DNA from: Rhizomys pruinosus
Taxonomy: Eukaryota; Chordata; Mammalia; Rodentia; Spalacidae
DNA length: 64,000 nucleotides
Direction of reading: 5' to 3'
Assembly (NCBI GenBank): GCA_009823505.1
Contig: VZQC01007982.1
Coordinates: forward strand, 2,619,150-2,683,149
Positions 34,878 to 45,692 of the stretch are shown here, in pieces. The stretch's first letter is position 1; every line of letters begins with the position of its first letter. The position numbers were made by a program, and so were the translations under genes. The notes beneath the pieces are model-generated. The model was given only the letters and a program-made list of their open reading frames with translations, searched no databases and had not been told where the DNA came from.

Positions 34878-35037
34878 CCCTTTTTTTTTTTTTTGTCTTT
34901 TTGAGACAGGGGTCTCCCTGTAGCTCTGGCTGTCCTGGAAGTCACTCTGTAGACCAGGCTGGCTTTGAACTCATAGAGATCCGCCTGCCTCTGCCTCCCA
35001 AGTGCTAGGATTAAAGGCATGTGCCACCATGCCCAGC
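34878..35037 (-). mobile_element. B1 SINE
   Basis: A T-run, then GAGACAGGGGTCTCCCTGTA, then GGCATGTGCCACCATGCCCA. The flanking duplication is GGTAACTCCCTTTT / GATAACTCCCTTTT. Confidence 0.92.
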
Positions 35038-35289
35038 CGATAACTCCCTTTTGATTTTCTAAGAAGAATCTTAGAAATACCTGGATAGGGCCTCATTCCC
35101 TCATCATTTGTTATGATGTCTCATGTCACACTGTGTCTGGGAACAGTGCCAGGGGACAGGAGCGAGAGCCCTGTGTTGCCTATGACCTCAGATGCAGGGC
35201 ACCCTGCCTGGCCATAGTCTCTACCTGTGGAGGTGTTTTTCCTTCTTTCTTCTTCCTGTTCCCGTGATCAAGTCCCCAGTGACCCTCAT

Positions 35290-35515
35290 GTGCATGACCT
35301 TATGTGCTGGAACTTAGACTTTTTGTGATTGTGGAAACACTACCCAAACCCACCCAGGCCACAAGTAAACATACAGGAAGAGACGCAGAGCTACAAAAAT
35401 ATGGGCCGATTTACACAAAGCTAATTAGAGCACCACACAGCTCCTCAATCTACCTTTTCATTAGGTCAGCTGTACATGCAGCGGGTTCGCCAATTACACC
35501 AGTAAGAGTGGGTAC
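35290..35515. promoter_or_regulatory. Candidate conserved noncoding element
   Basis: Repeat-free, compositionally balanced sequence between a B1 and a B3, containing AAAGCTAATTAGAGC, AGTAAACATAC (forkhead-like) and GCCAATTACACC. Its regulatory role is a guess from motif density. Confidence 0.3.
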
Positions 35516-35517
35516 AT

Positions 35518-35650
35518 GGGCTGGCGAGATGGCTCACTGGGTAAAAGGACTTGCTGCCAAGGCTATCCCGAGTTTCATCCCAGGAACTCACATGACTGAA
35601 GGAGAGAATCAATTCCCTTAGGTTGTCCTCTGGTCTATCCCCCACACACA
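35518..35650 (+). mobile_element. B3-family SINE
   Basis: GGGCTGGCGAGATGGCTCAC, then CTTGCTGCCAAGGCTATCCC, then GTTGTCCTCTGGTCTATCCC. Confidence 0.8.
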
Positions 35651-35690
35651 AATTAATTAATTAACTAATTAATTTTAATTAATTAAGTGT
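35651..35690. repeat. (TTAA)n-rich tract
   Basis: AATTAATTAATTAACTAATT and variants, probably the expanded tail of the preceding B3. Confidence 0.75.
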
Positions 35691-35713
35691 AGTTACTTTT
35701 TATAAAAAAGAAT

Positions 35714-35925
35714 GGAGGGGCTGGAGAGAGGGCTCAGCAGTTAAGACCACTGACTGCTTTTGCAGAGGACCTGGGTTCGATTCCCAGCACCCACATGGCT
35801 TAACAACCATCTATAACTCCAGTTGCATGCAATCTGGCACCTTCTTCTGACCTCCATGGGCATTGCATGACATGGGTGTGGTGACACATGTAGGCAGTAC
35901 CCTCATAGACAGAAAATAATGAATG
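35714..35925 (+). mobile_element. B2-family SINE
   Basis: GGGGCTGGAGAGAGGGCTCA, then CTGGGTTCGATTCCCAGCAC (intact B box), then AGTTGCATGCAATCTGGCAC. It lacks the internal duplication of the youngest copies. Confidence 0.88.
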
Positions 35926-37548
35926 CAATATGAAAAAAACCAGAATTGGGCACCTCATTAGTTGCAGTCAGACATGGCGTATGAAGGAGTTCAACGAGGC
36001 ACTGAGCTGTGTCGATATGTACCGTTGCCATTGCTCCCTTGTGTACCATGATAACCCACTCATGACTGCAGAAATAAAGAATGCTAAGTGATTTTCATGT
36101 TTCCTAGTTAACTAGCTTTGGAGAGTCTTCTCCTTTAGCAGCAACATATGAACATGGAGCCTCTGGAGCCTCGTCAGGGATCAACATGTGAGCTGGGCGT
36201 CTGTGGGAGCAGGTACATGCCCTCAGCCTGCAGTCCCTAAAGCCTTCGTGCATCCTGGGTCTTCTCCTTACTAAGTGGTAGTCTAGCCAGGCAGGTGAGA
36301 AACAAAGTAGACCTGAAAACAGGTGTTTATAGTGTTTATATTCATCAGTGTGTTTACCTGGAGGCAATCAGGATGCCCTTCATTGGATATGAATAGGTAA
36401 AGATACAGGTACATCTTGACAAAAGAATATTATTTAGCACTAAAGGCAGATGTGCTATCAATTCACAAAAAGACATGGAGGAGCTTTAAATGCACTTACT
36501 GCTTTCGAAAAGGCCATATGCTGCATAATCCCAGTTACATGACCTTCTTGAAAAGGTGAAACTATGGAGTCAGGTAAAAGATCCGTGGTTGCCAAAGGTG
36601 AAGTAGAAAGGAAGGACGAGTGAGATGAGCACTGAGGACTGTTAGGGCAGTGAAGTGCTTCATAGGTTACTAGCATGATGAACGCATGTCACTATACATT
36701 CATCCAAACCCAGAGGACATGCAACACCAAGAAGCAGCTCAGGTATAAACTACCAGTTTAATAAGGACGTCTCAATGTGACCTCATGGAGTGCACCAAAC
36801 CACTCTGGTGGGGGGAACTGAACTGATGATGGGAAAGCCCACTGAGGGGGTTTGAAGAGGGGTCTATGGGAATTCTTTATGTTCAAATTTGCTATGAACA
36901 TTTAAGTGCTTTAAAACAAATGCTTGTCCATTAAAACAGGCAAGGAAAAGAGACAGTACACTATTTTTCCATTTCCTATCACTTTTTAATGACTATGTTC
37001 ACATTCATGTATACCTAGAACCTCTCTTATACGGTCTAATTGGACACGTCTAAGGAGACATGGGGAGGGAGAGGCAGCACTGCCATAGGACTGCTGAGAT
37101 GCTGCCCATGCTGAGGGACCTGACATGGAGACCAAGGATAGGGAAGAACACAGAGTCCTTGGCCCATGTCCTGTGATGGGCTGGATTGGAAGGAAGTTGC
37201 TAAATGAACCTGGCTATGAACAGGCATCTTCTCTCTCTCAGGGCCGTCCCTAAGTGCTAATGCCTACAACTCCAGCCTCATCTTACAGATGTGCTGAGAT
37301 GGATGCATGTTTCTAAACATGCAGACTCCATCATACTAGCTGCAGATTCATGTCTGCTACTTGGGTCACGGATCCTGCCACTTGCCCAGTAAAAGGGGCA
37401 TACCTAGACCAAATGCATCTTTCCAACCAGGCCAGTGCATCTCCAGCACCTTTAGCAAAGCCCTGTAGGAGCTGTCACTCAACAGTTCTAACAGCCCTCC
37501 AGACACTGGGCACTGAGTTGAAGGTTAGAAGGGCACAGACCCAACGAA

Positions 37549-38896
37549 CCCACAGCTGCTAGTCAGTGAGAGTTGTCCCACAGCTGCTAGTCAGTGAGAG
37601 TTATCCCACAGCTGGTAGTCAGTGAGAGTTATCCCACAGCTGCTAGTCAGTGAGAGTTGTTCCACAGCTGCTAGTCAGTGAGAGTTTTCCCACAGCTGCT
37701 AGTCAGTGAGAGTTATCCTACAACTGCTAGTCAATGAGAGTTGTCCCACAGCTGTTAGTCAGTGAGAGTTGTCCCACAGCTGCTAGTCAGTGAGAGTTGT
37801 CCCACAGCTGCAAGTCAGTGAGAGTTGTCCCACAGCTGCTAGTCAGTGAGAGTTATCCCACAGCTGCTAGTCAGTGAGAGTTGTCCCACAGCTGCTAGTC
37901 AGTGAGAGTTGTCCCACAGCTGCTAGTCAGTGAGAGTTGTCCCACAGCTGCTAGTCAGTGAGAGTTGTCCCACAGCTGCTAGTCAGTGAGAGTTGTCCCA
38001 CAGCTGCTAGTCAGTGAGAGTTGTCCCACAGCTGCTAGTCAGTGAGAGTTGTCCCACAGCTGCTAGTCAGTGAGAGTTGTCCCACAGCTGCTAGTCAGTG
38101 AGAGTTGTCCCACAGCTGCTAGTCAGTGAGAGTTGTCCCACAGCTGCTAGTCAGTGAGAGTTGTCCCACAGCTGCTAGTCAGTGAGAGTTGTCCCACAGC
38201 TGCTAGTCAGTGAGAGTTGTCCCACAGCTGCTAGTCAGTGAGAGTTGTCCCACAGCTGCTAGTCAGTGAGAGTTGTCCCACAGCTGCTAGTCAGTGAGAG
38301 TTGTCCCACAGCTGCTAGTCAGTGAGAGTTGTCCCACAGCTGCTAGTCAGTGAGAGTTGTCCCACAGCTGCTAGTCAGTGAGAGTTGTCCCACAGCTGCT
38401 AGTCAGTGAGAGTTGTCCCACAGCTGCTAGTCAGTGAGAGTTGTCCCACAGCTGCTAGTCAGTGAGAGTTGTCCCACAGCTGCTAGTCAGTGAGAGTTGT
38501 CCCACAGCTGCTAGTCAGTGAGAGTTGTCCCACAGCTGCTAGTCAGTGAGAGTTGTCCCACAGCTGCTAGTCAGTGAGAGTTGTCCCACAGCTGCTAGTC
38601 AGTGAGAGTTGTCCCACAGCTGCTAGTCAGTGAGAGTTGTCCCACAGCTGCTAGTCAGTGAGAGTTATCCTACAGCTGCTAGTCAGTGAGAGTTGTCCCA
38701 CAGCTGCTAGTCAGTGAGAGTTGTCCCACAGCTGCTACTCAGTCAGAGTTGTCCCACAGCTGCTAGTCAGTGAGAGTTATCCTACAGCTGCTAGTCAGTG
38801 AGAGTTATCCCACAGCTGCTAGTCAGTGGTAGTTGTCCCACAGCTGCTAGTCAGTGAGAGTTATCCCACAGCTGCTAGTCAGTGACAGTTTTCCCC
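37549..38896. repeat. Minisatellite, 28-bp unit, about 48 copies
   Basis: Strict 28-bp period over 1,348 bp. Each unit holds CCCACAGCTGCTAGTCAGTG followed by AGAGTTGT. From about 37860 to 38640 some 27-28 units in a row look identical, while the outer units carry substitutions (GTTGT to GTTAT or GTTTT, CCCAC to CCTAC). Nearly every unit contains CAGCTG, which is both an E-box and a PvuII site. There are no spacers. The period is not a multiple of three and no ORF runs through. Confidence 0.98.
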
Positions 38897-38999
38897 TAAA
38901 GGAAGCAGTCTCAGTCTGTTAGCAGCAGCCCGCACTTACACATAAGACGTGGCTGCTAAGTCAGCTCCTGCTCGTCAACCCCCAGTAGAGTGTCTTTGT

Positions 39000-39300
39000 G
39001 CAGTAGACAGCAGTATCATAGCTGTTTCTTCCAATTCAAACAGTCCTCATCTGTGAAACTTAGGAGATTCATGGGGCTTCTCTCTAAGGTTACAGAACCA
39101 GAAACAATGGCTCAGGAGGGGAAATTGAAATTCTTCAATGGAGCTGCCCACAGACTGAGCAGGAAGCTGCAGTTTTACAGCTTTTGTAGGTGGACTTTTC
39201 GTGATGCCATGCTCCTGTAAATAACCCCAATAAACTCAGTAGCTCACCAAACTGGTCTTGGTGGAATTATCCTTTGACCTGTCACTGCTGCCTTATCTAT
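39000..39300 (+). repeat. Possible LTR-like repeat with AATAAA
   Basis: GCTCCTGTAAATAACCCCAA, then TAAACTCAGTAGCTCACC, then TGGTCTTGGTGGAATTATCC looks like the polyadenylation region and end of a rodent LTR or RMER-type repeat that I cannot name. Boundaries are unsure. Confidence 0.35.
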
Positions 39301-39639
39301 AAATACATGATTCTTCATATTTTCCCAGGAAAAGTCACATAGCAACAGGCTACACAACAGCACATTATGGATCTGCCACTATTTGTACACACAACCTCAG
39401 GCATTCGTGAGTATCTCAGGGATCCACGACCCTGGTCTACATTGCCCCTCCCTTTCCCGGGAGGCTGGCCAAGTAGGGCAGCCTTTAAGGACTGTTGTTT
39501 TCTCACCTGTAAAATAAGAGGCTCCTTCTGCTTCTAATGAGTTAAGATATATGGGAAGTTGAAAGCACATTTCCTTTCCTTCCCCAGGACTGCCCCCTCT
39601 TTCTCCTCTTGAACTTGGCCCATCCCTTCCAGACCACAC

Positions 39640-39910
39640 TAAAACAAAAAAAAAATCAATTTTAATTATAAAAGTCCGTTTACTGTATCAATAAATCACT
39701 CTGGCCCTGGGCTGCTTGTGAGGAGAAGGTTATACCAGGCACTGAGCTAATAAGTCACTCTCTCCCTCTGCCTCACTGCTCTCAGGCTGACACCTCCCTG
39801 TTCCCTGTTCCAATATTCATCTTCTTCATTAGGTTGTGGATTATTAATGATGTCTCAGGTCGATGGATGGGAGCCCAGATACTCTGAAACACACTGCGAC
39901 TGATTGCAAC
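39640..39910. promoter_or_regulatory. Candidate conserved noncoding element
   Basis: Repeat-free sequence with TCAATTTTAATTATAAAAG, TGTATCAATAAATCACTC, CCAATATTCATC and GATTATTAATGATGTC. The spread of TAAT/ATTA and POU-like motifs suggests an enhancer; this is inference only. Confidence 0.3.
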
Positions 39911-40864
39911 TTAGTTTCCAGTGGACCCTTGATAAGAGTCTGTGGTGGGCTCCCTCTTCACCTTCTAGTGGTGGGCAGATACGCCTAATGGAAGTGGAGC
40001 TGTTTTTCTAGATGGTTCCCTGGTGGAGGAAATAGAAGAGCCAAGGGTACAAGTGGAGGAGCCTGTCTCTCCCAGGCTGCTTAGCAAGTTGACAGCATAG
40101 TGTTATATATCCATCAGGTTCCCCTGGCAACGATTCTTTAAATTAATTAGCTGATTAGTTAACATCGTTGTTGGGGTTATTCTTTATGTGTTGAAAGAGA
40201 GGGGTGCCATCTGCTATTGGATGGCCATTTGGAGGTCAGGAGGGGAACTGCTGGCTTGAGTACAGTGATGCACCTGACAGGGAAGCAGAGGTGTTGTTCT
40301 AAGGAGGCTCTAGAGTTTTGTGATCCCCTAAGTCAAGGGTTCGAATTCACAGGACTCTGCATGACACAGCAACCAAGGTCAAAGATACAAGTGACACCTA
40401 GCAGGTGACTCAGTGGAACCAGTGCTTTTTCCAGAGGGTCAGAGACTTACTTTCTCACTGCCAGTCTCTTGGACTTTACACTGGGTCTGGTCCTGAGGCT
40501 AAGGTATATTCAGGCAGTCCCCACACAAACACGGGGGAAATACAGTCCAGATGAGAAAAAGAGGTTGAGCTTCTTCCTGAGTTTCTAGAGCCTTCCTTAC
40601 CTTCCCTGGTAGGTCTAGTTGGTAGAGTTGTGAAGTGGAGATGCTGATGCAGAAGGGAAGTCAGCATGCCTAGCCTACCATCATAGAGGAGAAGCCCCCA
40701 CATGGCTTTTGGAAGGGGACTGCAGGACCAGCCAATATGCTCCATTTGTCATGGCTGTCCCAACACTCCCCAGAAAGTAGACAGCTAGAACATTGCAACT
40801 GGCCAGGCCAGCAGCCATACTATGTATCACTAGTGAGTAAACTGGTAGGGTACCGATGGCTTGA

Positions 40865-40950
40865 TATGTGTGTTTAAGTTCTCTGAGCCTCAGTGTCTTC
40901 ACTGTAAAATGAGGCCAGTGACCTCTACCCTGGTGGATGTGAGAGCATCT
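40865..40950 (+). repeat. MIR SINE relic
   Basis: CTCTGAGCCTCAGTGTCTTC, then ACTGTAAAATGAGGCCAGTG. Confidence 0.65.
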
Positions 40951-41104
40951 AAACAGGAGGAATATTTCATCCCCAGTAGCATGTCTTCAGGAAGACAGAA
41001 AAGGCAATACTCCTCAAAACAACTTGACCATTTGCTTGCATTGATTTTGTGCGAGAGAAAATTAAAAGCAACATCCAAGCAAAGACTTATGACTGTTTAA
41101 GGAA

Positions 41105-41215
41105 TCATTACAAAGGCACTAGACTCCAAGTCAAAATACTTGGGCTGCAAACCTGCCTTTCACATATCAGCAGTGAGACCTTTGAGAAATCATTTAACTG
41201 TTCTCCCATGCTCTA
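41105..41215 (+). repeat. MIR SINE relic
   Basis: GACTCCAAGTCAAAATACTT, then GCAGTGAGACCTTTGAGAAA, then TCATTTAACTGTTCTC. Confidence 0.55.
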
Positions 41216-41789
41216 GAAGATCACGGTGCCAGTGGTGAGGAGACGCTGGGTTCAAGGAGCTATTGCCTGCGCAACGCATTTGGGAAATTGCAAGTCTGAA
41301 AAAGGTCCGTGGTATTGTTTCATTTGCTACCATTGCCAGCAAGGTGAGTTTACAGTTTACCTGCATCAAACATAAATGATAGTTACTATTCATTTTTCTG
41401 CTGTTCCACTACACTGAGATATCAGACTGAAGAAGTGAGACTATTACAAATAACCAAAGCATAAAAACAAAGAAGAAAGCTAGAAAGTCAGTTTAACTAA
41501 ACTGAAAGTTCTGGGGCCTGGGTTAGCTATTACTGCAAAATCCAGGTCCCATCATAGTCCTCTTCCCCTCATGAATCTGTCCCCTCTGTTTTCTCTGCAG
41601 CAGATACTACATCATTTCTGCCTTTAAGGACATGCAGCCTGCAGAGGCCAGAGGTTACATGGAGTAACTCTTAGATGTGGGGCTTTGGCAGCAGCGATCC
41701 ATTCAGATCAAACTTGGCTTTGTCCTGGAATTTCCACGACTCAGACCTCGTTCATTTCTTGTGCAAAACAGGTGTCATAGGCCCCTTTC

Positions 41790-42155
41790 TGATAGTTAAT
41801 GTTTACTGTAAACTTGACAGGATCTAGAGTCACTTGTGAGACATGGCTTTGGGCATTTCTATAAGAGAAGGAAGTGGAAAGACCCACCCTAAATGTGCTC
41901 AGCGTTATTCCATAGGCTGGAGTCCTAGACTGAATAAAAAGGAGAAATAGAATTGCATATAGGCATTCATCCCTGTGTGTCCTGATGAAAAATGTAATGT
42001 GACCAGTGGCCTCGAGCACCTGCCTGCATGACTTCTCCACCATGATGGACTACGCCCTAAAACCGTGAGCCAAAATAAACCCTTCCTTCCGGAAGTTGCT
42101 TTGTAGGGGCATTTTGTCACAGCAAGGTATGCCTCTATTGAAACTAGCTGTCACA
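41790..42155 (+). mobile_element. MaLR-type LTR
   Basis: GTTTACTGTAAACTTGACAG, then GAAAGACCCACCCTAAATGT, then ACCATGATGGACTACGCCCT, then GAGCCAAAATAAACCCTTCC (with AATAAA), and a TTTTGTCACAGCAA end. This is the order of MLT1/MaLR-type LTRs. No internal region. Confidence 0.7.
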
Positions 42156-42470
42156 GATACTCAAAGAAGGAAACCTTGCTTGGTAACCACTCCGCTAATT
42201 CTGTGATTCATGAAAGAGCTCTGGGTCTCCAATACCACCCAAGCCAGAGGCCCTGCTGGGTTCTGTATGCCCCTGAGCTACCACTCCTTGCTCTCAACAC
42301 CATTTGACTATGATAAATACCCAATCTGTCCCCTTATTTGATGCCAATAGAACAACAAGATTCCAGGAGTACACAAGATAGCACGCTTTTAAAGTGATAA
42401 TGAATGTTAATCCTTAAACAACAAGTGCAGCAAGCCATGGCAGGCAGCACGAGACAGACATGTCATAAAA

Positions 42471-42605
42471 AGACAGCTTGGTGACACAAGGGACTGTCTA
42501 ATCATCCCAGAGCCCATCCCACCATCAGGTGTGCTTTCAACATATAGAGTTCTGTCGTTGGCCTGTTATATAATACAGGAATCTCGGGACTCAAGTCTTC
42601 ACAAA
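42471..42605 (+). repeat. Diverged direct repeat, copy A
   Basis: It aligns with 43364-43494 over about 130 bp at roughly 80 percent: AGACAGCTTGGTGACACAAG, then GGCCTGTTATATAATACAGG. I do not recognise the family, so it is either a local duplication or two copies of an unnamed repeat. Confidence 0.75.
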
Positions 42606-43363
42606 GGGGGAGAGTCCAGAGAGACTTGGGTTTGAGTTCCTGCCATACCATCTGCTAAGTCCACAGCTCTGGGAAGCTCTGGGGTGTTGATTCTGATTTC
42701 TACTGCATGACTCATCTTCCCCCGACTGTCCAGGGCCCAAAGCTATGCTAAAACACCTGGATCAGCACAGACAGGATGATTCATATCTTAAAAATAATGC
42801 TGTGCTCATCAATGATCAGTATTTTGGGGATATTCATCCCAAGAAAAGGTCCGTATTATACTGGCTCAGGTCAGGAAACAATGTCTTCAAGGTCAGATAT
42901 GCTTTCAGAACCATTATTCATTCTTTAATGGTCAAATGGCATCATGAATGAAGAACTGTTATCTGGGAGGGACTGGGTGGCAGGAAAAGAACATGAAGAA
43001 ATGATTGGGTTTGTTTTCAGTCCTGGGAAAGAAATTGGGGCAGGAACAGAACAGATAGGACCCTAGACAGTTACAGATCTATACTTCACCCCCAACTATA
43101 TGTGGCATATAGGACAAACAAGTATGTCAGGATCTGGCAGGTGGAAATGTAATCTAGACAGTCTTTGAAGAACAGGACAGGGCACAGGTATCAGTACAGT
43201 GCACTATGACACTGCCAGCCACACACATGGGCACTACCGACAGTTAAAACCAGCTCACAGCTCTGGCCTTGACTCACAGCATTTCTCTGCCCCCCAGCCT
43301 GGCCACACATAGACATGGCCCGGTATTCCTGAGAGAGGCTTTCCAGGGTGGTCACCTGCTGGG

Positions 43364-43494
43364 AGACAGCTTGGTGAGACAAGGGACTCACTGAGCATCC
43401 TGGAGAGCATCACATCATCAGGTATGCTTAATATTTAAGAGTTCTGCCTTTGGCCTGTTGTATGCTACAGGAATCTGAGAACTCAAGTGGTCTC
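43364..43494 (+). repeat. Diverged direct repeat, copy B
   Basis: Partner of the copy at 42471: AGACAGCTTGGTGAGACAAG, then GGCCTGTTGTATGCTACAGG. Same orientation, about 890 bp away, and the flanks are not similar. Confidence 0.75.
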
Positions 43495-44099
43495 AATGTG
43501 AGGAAATGACTCCTCGAATGCACAGTTGGTTCTTTGTGTCTGTGGCTACCACATCCAACAAGCCTTTAATCAAAAATATTAGATAAAAATAAAGTTCAGT
43601 CATCTCTATGTAGTGACTGAACATGTACAGACTTTTCCCCCTGCTATTGTTCCCTAAACAAGACAACTATTTATGTTGCATTTCTATGGTGTAAGCCGAG
43701 TAGAAATGATCCCTGATATATAGGGGATACGCCATAAGTTATATGCAAATAGCACACTATTTCCACAATGGAATTGAGCACCTGCAAAGTTTAATACCCA
43801 CTGGGGATCCAAGAACCAATCTTCTAGGGATACTGGAGACAACTAGACAAAGAAAGCAAATGTATACCTTAAAACGAATTACACCTTAATCCCAAAGGAG
43901 TCTGTTGAAGATCCTTACTATAATAAGGAAAAGGGAAAACTTTGGAGTTTCTGCCCTGATCTGAAGCTGAAATCTGGCTTCCTTTATCTTATTTCTTAGC
44001 AGTATAACCTAAGCCTCCAAGAGTTAACACCATATTATTCTAATGCACAGACTACCACCTAGAACAAGGAGCCCAGCACTGGAGAAACCTGCCAGGACC

Positions 44100-44310
44100 A
44101 CTATTGATTGGGTTACTTGATTAGTTGGTTAATTGAATATCACTGCTTTCTAATATAATTAAAACAAGATAAATGCTGAGGCTTCATCCTGTAAGCAAGT
44201 GCCATTAGCGATCATGGTGCACACCCTGATTAAAAATGCAATCGACGGGGAGGATAATTTATGAACTTGCCAGCCTCTAGTGCCAGTCTATGGTTTGCAA
44301 AGACTTGAGC
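44100..44310. promoter_or_regulatory. Candidate conserved noncoding element
   Basis: Repeat-free sequence with TTGATTAGTTGGTTAATTGA, TCTAATATAATTAAAACAAG, CCTGATTAAAAATGCAATCG and GGATAATTTATGAAC. TAAT cores are dense. The regulatory role is inferred. Confidence 0.33.
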
Positions 44311-45260
44311 TACGACCTGCTGGCATGGGATTCCCTAACCTGTAGTGAGTGTTCTGTTCTCTCAGGAAAGGAATTTATTGCACAAGGAAATAGATAGGAT
44401 GGTTCCTCTCTGCAGGTGAAGCTAATTTGGGCTCACTCCTAGCTCATATATAAAGTATCAGAGAGGGAAACATACTGTACCAGGAAACCACTCTGAGAGC
44501 TTCCCCCTTTATCCCACTTCTCTGGATCTCCAATATAATACTCTTCATAAGCTTCTGTGTTATCCTCATCAAGTTTTATTGGGAGTCTGAAACTATATTT
44601 GTATCATAGATTTGGTCATGCAATACTCAGGAAAAATTAATTGAAGCAAGTCGAGTGCAGCAAGTAGGAGAGGGAAGGGGCTTGTTTACTTAGGAGCTAA
44701 GAGCTCTCCCTATAGGCTGCTAAAAGGAAAAGCTCAGTATCTCATGCTTTTTCTCATAGGCACTATGCAGGCCCTTGTGGTATGTGCCGCTCTCTCTGGG
44801 CACCTCATTGGTTCCTCTAGAAAGAGTCAGGTTTCCAGACCCACTAGACGACAGGTCCCAGCCCTCTTCTCTTTTTTGGCACCTGCTCAGTCAATGGAGG
44901 CATCACCTGCAAGGATGCTTGCTGAATGGGGGTGAGGTAGAGATAGGAAGACCATGTTACCTTTCCTGTGTCTTTCTTATTGGTATTGCAGCTGTCCCCA
45001 TCACCTGCAAAGGATATTAACCCTTCTTTTGGGACCAGTGGGATGTAGTTGAGAATGTAACTGGAGTATCTCCAAGGAAAGCACTCTATAATTCCAAGGT
45101 ATTATTATTCTGGTGGCTTGTGTTGTTTATTTTTGGAAGATGTTCAGATGTGCTGACAGGTAAGCAAACACAGATTAGAAAGGAATTAAGGGAATAATTT
45201 GATTCATGTTTCTTAAGGAAGAATGGCATCTGCTAGGCCTCGCATCTTGGTAGGATTGTC

Positions 45261-45261
<1 letters not shown>

Positions 45262-45310
<49 letters not shown>

Positions 45311-45313
45311 TGT
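45262..45313. repeat. (TG)n microsatellite
   Basis: About 20 TG dinucleotides, then TATGTGTGTG. Confidence 0.97.
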
Positions 45314-45385
45314 TAGAGATTGAATACTGGGCCTTGTGCATGTTAGGTAAGCATACTATGACTAAACCACACTTCCAACTCTTGG
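45313..45385 (-). mobile_element. ID-like SINE fragment
   Basis: AGAGATTGAATACTGGGCCT, then TGTGCATGTTAGGTAAGCAT is the complement of the ID/B4 tRNA-derived head. Confidence 0.55.
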
Positions 45386-45386
45386 G

Positions 45387-45692
45387 TGGGTTGCGTATGT
45401 GTATGTATGCTTGTCTGTGTGGGTGTACACATGTGCAGGTGTGTATGGAAGCCAAAGGTCATCCTCAGGAGTCATCTACCTTGATTTTGAGACAGGGTCT
45501 CACTAGGACCTGACCAGGCTAGGCTGGCTGGCCGGCGAGTGAGCTCCAGGGATCTGCTTGTCTCTAAACCCAAGGTATTGAATTATAAGCACGTATCACC
45601 ATACCTGGGTTTTATGTGAGTACTAGAAATTAGGCTCAAGTCCTTATGGTTTCCTGGCAACCACTTCACTAACTGAGCTACCTCCCCAGCCC
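45387..45692 (-). mobile_element. B4-family SINE
   Basis: TG-rich start, TTTTGAGACAGGGTCTCACT, GTGAGCTCCAGGGATCTGCT, then GAGCTACCTCCCCAGCCC. Confidence 0.8.

Noticed and set aside
37549..38896. Regular repeats of 28 bp resembling a CRISPR array in unit size
   Set aside because: Units are contiguous with no spacers, in a mammalian intron, with no cas genes. It is a minisatellite.
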